Positions 5,967 to 7,398 of a stretch of 7,398 nt of DNA are shown here, one piece after another. The notes under the pieces are model-generated. The model saw only the letters and a program-made list of their open reading frames with translations, made no database searches and was not told the origin of the DNA. Source of the stretch: Flavobacteriales bacterium (lineage in GTDB: Bacteria > Bacteroidota > Bacteroidia > Flavobacteriales > UA16); contig JABISU010000235.1 in the NCBI GenBank assembly GCA_018700255.1, forward strand, positions 1 to 7,398, given 5' to 3'. Made by a program: the position numbers and the translations under genes. The first letter of the stretch is position 1, and each line of letters begins with the position of its first letter.

Positions 5967-7398
5967 ATGAGGTTGTTATTACTTGTTCTTTCGTTAATCC
6001 CTTTTTGTTTAAAAGCCCAAATATTTACAAATAGCGCTCCTCAATGGGGTATAACACAGCATGATTGGGATGGTGTATATGGATCAGGTGTTTCAACAGC
6101 AGATTGGAATATGGATGGATGGGATGACTTAACATTTGGCAATTCATCTGGAGAATTAAGAACTTTTATAAACAATCAAGGAAATGGATTTACATCTATT
6201 CATTTACCTATTACTCAGCAAACAGAATCAAAGTCAATAATGTGGTTAGACATCGACGGGGATGGGGATATGGATTTTTACTACTCAGATGCAAATGGCA
6301 GGACAGAAATCATTGAAAACATTGACAACACTACATTTTTCAATGTTACTGCCTTATCAAACATAGAGCAAGTGAATATGCCTACAGAAGGAAGTTCTTG
6401 GGGTGATTATGACAACGATGGAGATCTTGACCTTTACATATGCAGACATTATGAAAGTGATAAGAATTTGAGTCCCGAATACAGGAATGTCTTAATGAGA
6501 AACGATGGAAATTTTCAGTTCACTGATGTAACAATTTCATCATCTACAGGAATTTATACTCGCGCCTCCTTTCAGTCAATATGGTTTGACTGGGACAGAG
6601 ATGGTTTTCAAGACCTATTTATTATTAACGATAAAGATCAAGTAAATACATTATTTCACAACCTACAAAACGGACAATTTGAGGATATAGCAACTCAAGT
6701 AGGATTAGATATTTCAATGGACTCTATGTCAGCATCATTGGGAGATTATAATTCTGATGGAATAACCGATATATATATATCTGATTCTGGTTTAGGGATT
6801 ACCCCCCCAGGATGTCTGTTATTCCGGGGCACTCAATCAGGAGTTTACATAGAAGAATCAGAACTGCTTGGGGTGAATCTTATTGAATTTTGCTGGGCTG
6901 CTGTTTGGATTGACATAGATAACGACACAGACTTAGATCTTTTTATCTCTGAACACAATCCATTAATTCCTTATCAGGAAAATTATCTTTTTGAAAATTC
7001 CGGAATAACGTCAAGTACACCATATGAATTTAATCTTGTCAGCACAGATGTGTATTTCACCGACCTTCTTAACTCTCACACTGTAGCTAGTGGGGATTTC
7101 GACAGAAATGGCTGGATAGATTTTGTAGTCCATAACGTCGGTAATCACACGGCAAGGATTTGGATGAACTCTGGATTTACTACTGATCCAGCACATTATA
7201 TTCAAATAGGGTTAGTAGGTCAGCTATCAAACACTGTAGGTATTGGATCTTGGATTGAAGTCTCTGCTGGGGGGATAACACAGGTAAAAAGCACTCATTG
7301 TGGTGAAAATTACCTAGGGCAAGAAGGATCGTACGAGCATTTTGGTCTTGGAGAGACTTCATTTATAGATTCCCTGAAAATTGAATGGCCAAGTGGGA
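5967..7398 (+). CDS. Secreted FG-GAP/VCBS repeat protein with ASPIC/UnbV domain (3' end outside window)
   Basis: The reading frame is open from ATG 5967 to the window edge (477 codons, no stop). A signal peptide is clear: MR, a leucine-rich core and LKA-Q, with likely cleavage after Ala17. The lone Cys14 is not in a lipobox. Seven calcium-loop motifs of the DxDxDGxxD type start at residues 46, 95, 147, 208, 260, 316 and 377, spaced 49-61 apart. This fits a complete seven-bladed integrin-alpha-like propeller. Loop 6 (DIDNDTDLD) has Thr for the usual Gly, and loop 7 (DFDRNGWID) has Asn for Asp. From about residue 412 comes the start of an ASPIC/UnbV (CRTAC1-like) domain, with VGIGSWIEVSAGG, ENYLGQ, HFGLGE and IEWPSG. 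Function is unknown; family members are exported and probably bind calcium or carbohydrate or act in adhesion. A C-terminal type IX secretion signal would be expected beyond the window but cannot be seen. Codons are visibly more AT-rich than in the neighbours. Confidence 0.9.
   Translation, partial: MRLLLLVLSLIPFCLKAQIFTNSAPQWGITQHDWDGVYGSGVSTADWNMDGWDDLTFGNSSGELRTFINNQGNGFTSIHLPITQQTESKSIMWLDIDGDGDMDFYYSDANGRTEIIENIDNTTFFNVTALSNIEQVNMPTEGSSWGDYDNDGDLDLYICRHYESDKNLSPEYRNVLMRNDGNFQFTDVTISSSTGIYTRASFQSIWFDWDRDGFQDLFIINDKDQVNTLFHNLQNGQFEDIATQVGLDISMDSMSASLGDYNSDGITDIYISDSGLGITPPGCLLFRGTQSGVYIEESELLGVNLIEFCWAAVWIDIDNDTDLDLFISEHNPLIPYQENYLFENSGITSSTPYEFNLVSTDVYFTDLLNSHTVASGDFDRNGWIDFVVHNVGNHTARIWMNSGFTTDPAHYIQIGLVGQLSNTVGIGSWIEVSAGGITQVKSTHCGENYLGQEGSYEHFGLGETSFIDSLKIEWPSG

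Noticed and set aside
6802..6808. C7 tract in the UnbV gene as a phase-variation switch (another C7 lies at 3805-3811 in cca)
   Set aside because: The frame is intact across both tracts, seven Cs is short, and one of the two lies in a housekeeping gene, so there is no specific support for switching.
7011..7362. Minus-strand frames near the right edge
   Set aside because: They overlap the plus-strand UnbV-type frame, whose repeats and domain motifs continue unbroken through this region.
1..7398. tRNA, rRNA, riboswitch, CRISPR, insertion sequence or prophage elements
   Set aside because: Nearly every base is accounted for by genes or short gaps, and no matching repeats, cloverleaf-like segments or transposase motifs were seen.

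Overview
The window looks like a piece of a Bacteroidota chromosome, most likely from the Flavobacteriia side of the phylum. The basis is protein style: the PhoH, SAICAR synthase (long form), CCA-adding enzyme with a fused HD domain, GlnRS and ClpS sequences all read like Bacteroidota versions. Shine-Dalgarno signals are weak or absent for most genes, several exact TAnnTTTG promoter elements are present, and the last gene is a secreted FG-GAP/UnbV protein of a kind common in marine Bacteroidota. The placement comes from recalled family features, not from a search.

Layout: (1) The 3' part of phoH enters from the left edge, followed at 2 nt by purC and at 13 nt by a TsaC/YrdC-type threonylcarbamoyl-AMP synthase gene, forming a tight three-gene plus-strand operon. 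(2) A 59-nt gap with a TAnnTTTG element precedes cca, which appears to start at a TTG inside a run of nine Ts. (3) cca converges on glnS (minus strand), and their TAA stop codons overlap in a TTAA palindrome. (4) A 63-bp divergent region between glnS and clpS carries interleaved promoter elements. The glnS element sits so close to its ATG that the mRNA may be leaderless. (5) clpS is followed after 11 nt by a long reading frame that runs off the right edge. It encodes a signal peptide, seven calcium-loop FG-GAP/VCBS motifs and the start of an ASPIC/UnbV domain.

Functionally the left four-fifths is housekeeping, with emphasis on tRNA: t6A modification (TsaC), 3'-CCA addition (Cca) and aminoacylation (GlnRS), next to a PhoH-family NTPase, a purine synthesis step and the N-degron adaptor ClpS. 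The right end switches to an AT-richer, probably exported accessory protein. No RNA genes, insertion sequences, CRISPR arrays or prophage genes were seen, and no stretch over 300 bases lacks a gene. I found no convincing undescribed system. The most interesting points are start-site and promoter architecture and the seven-bladed propeller architecture of the UnbV protein.
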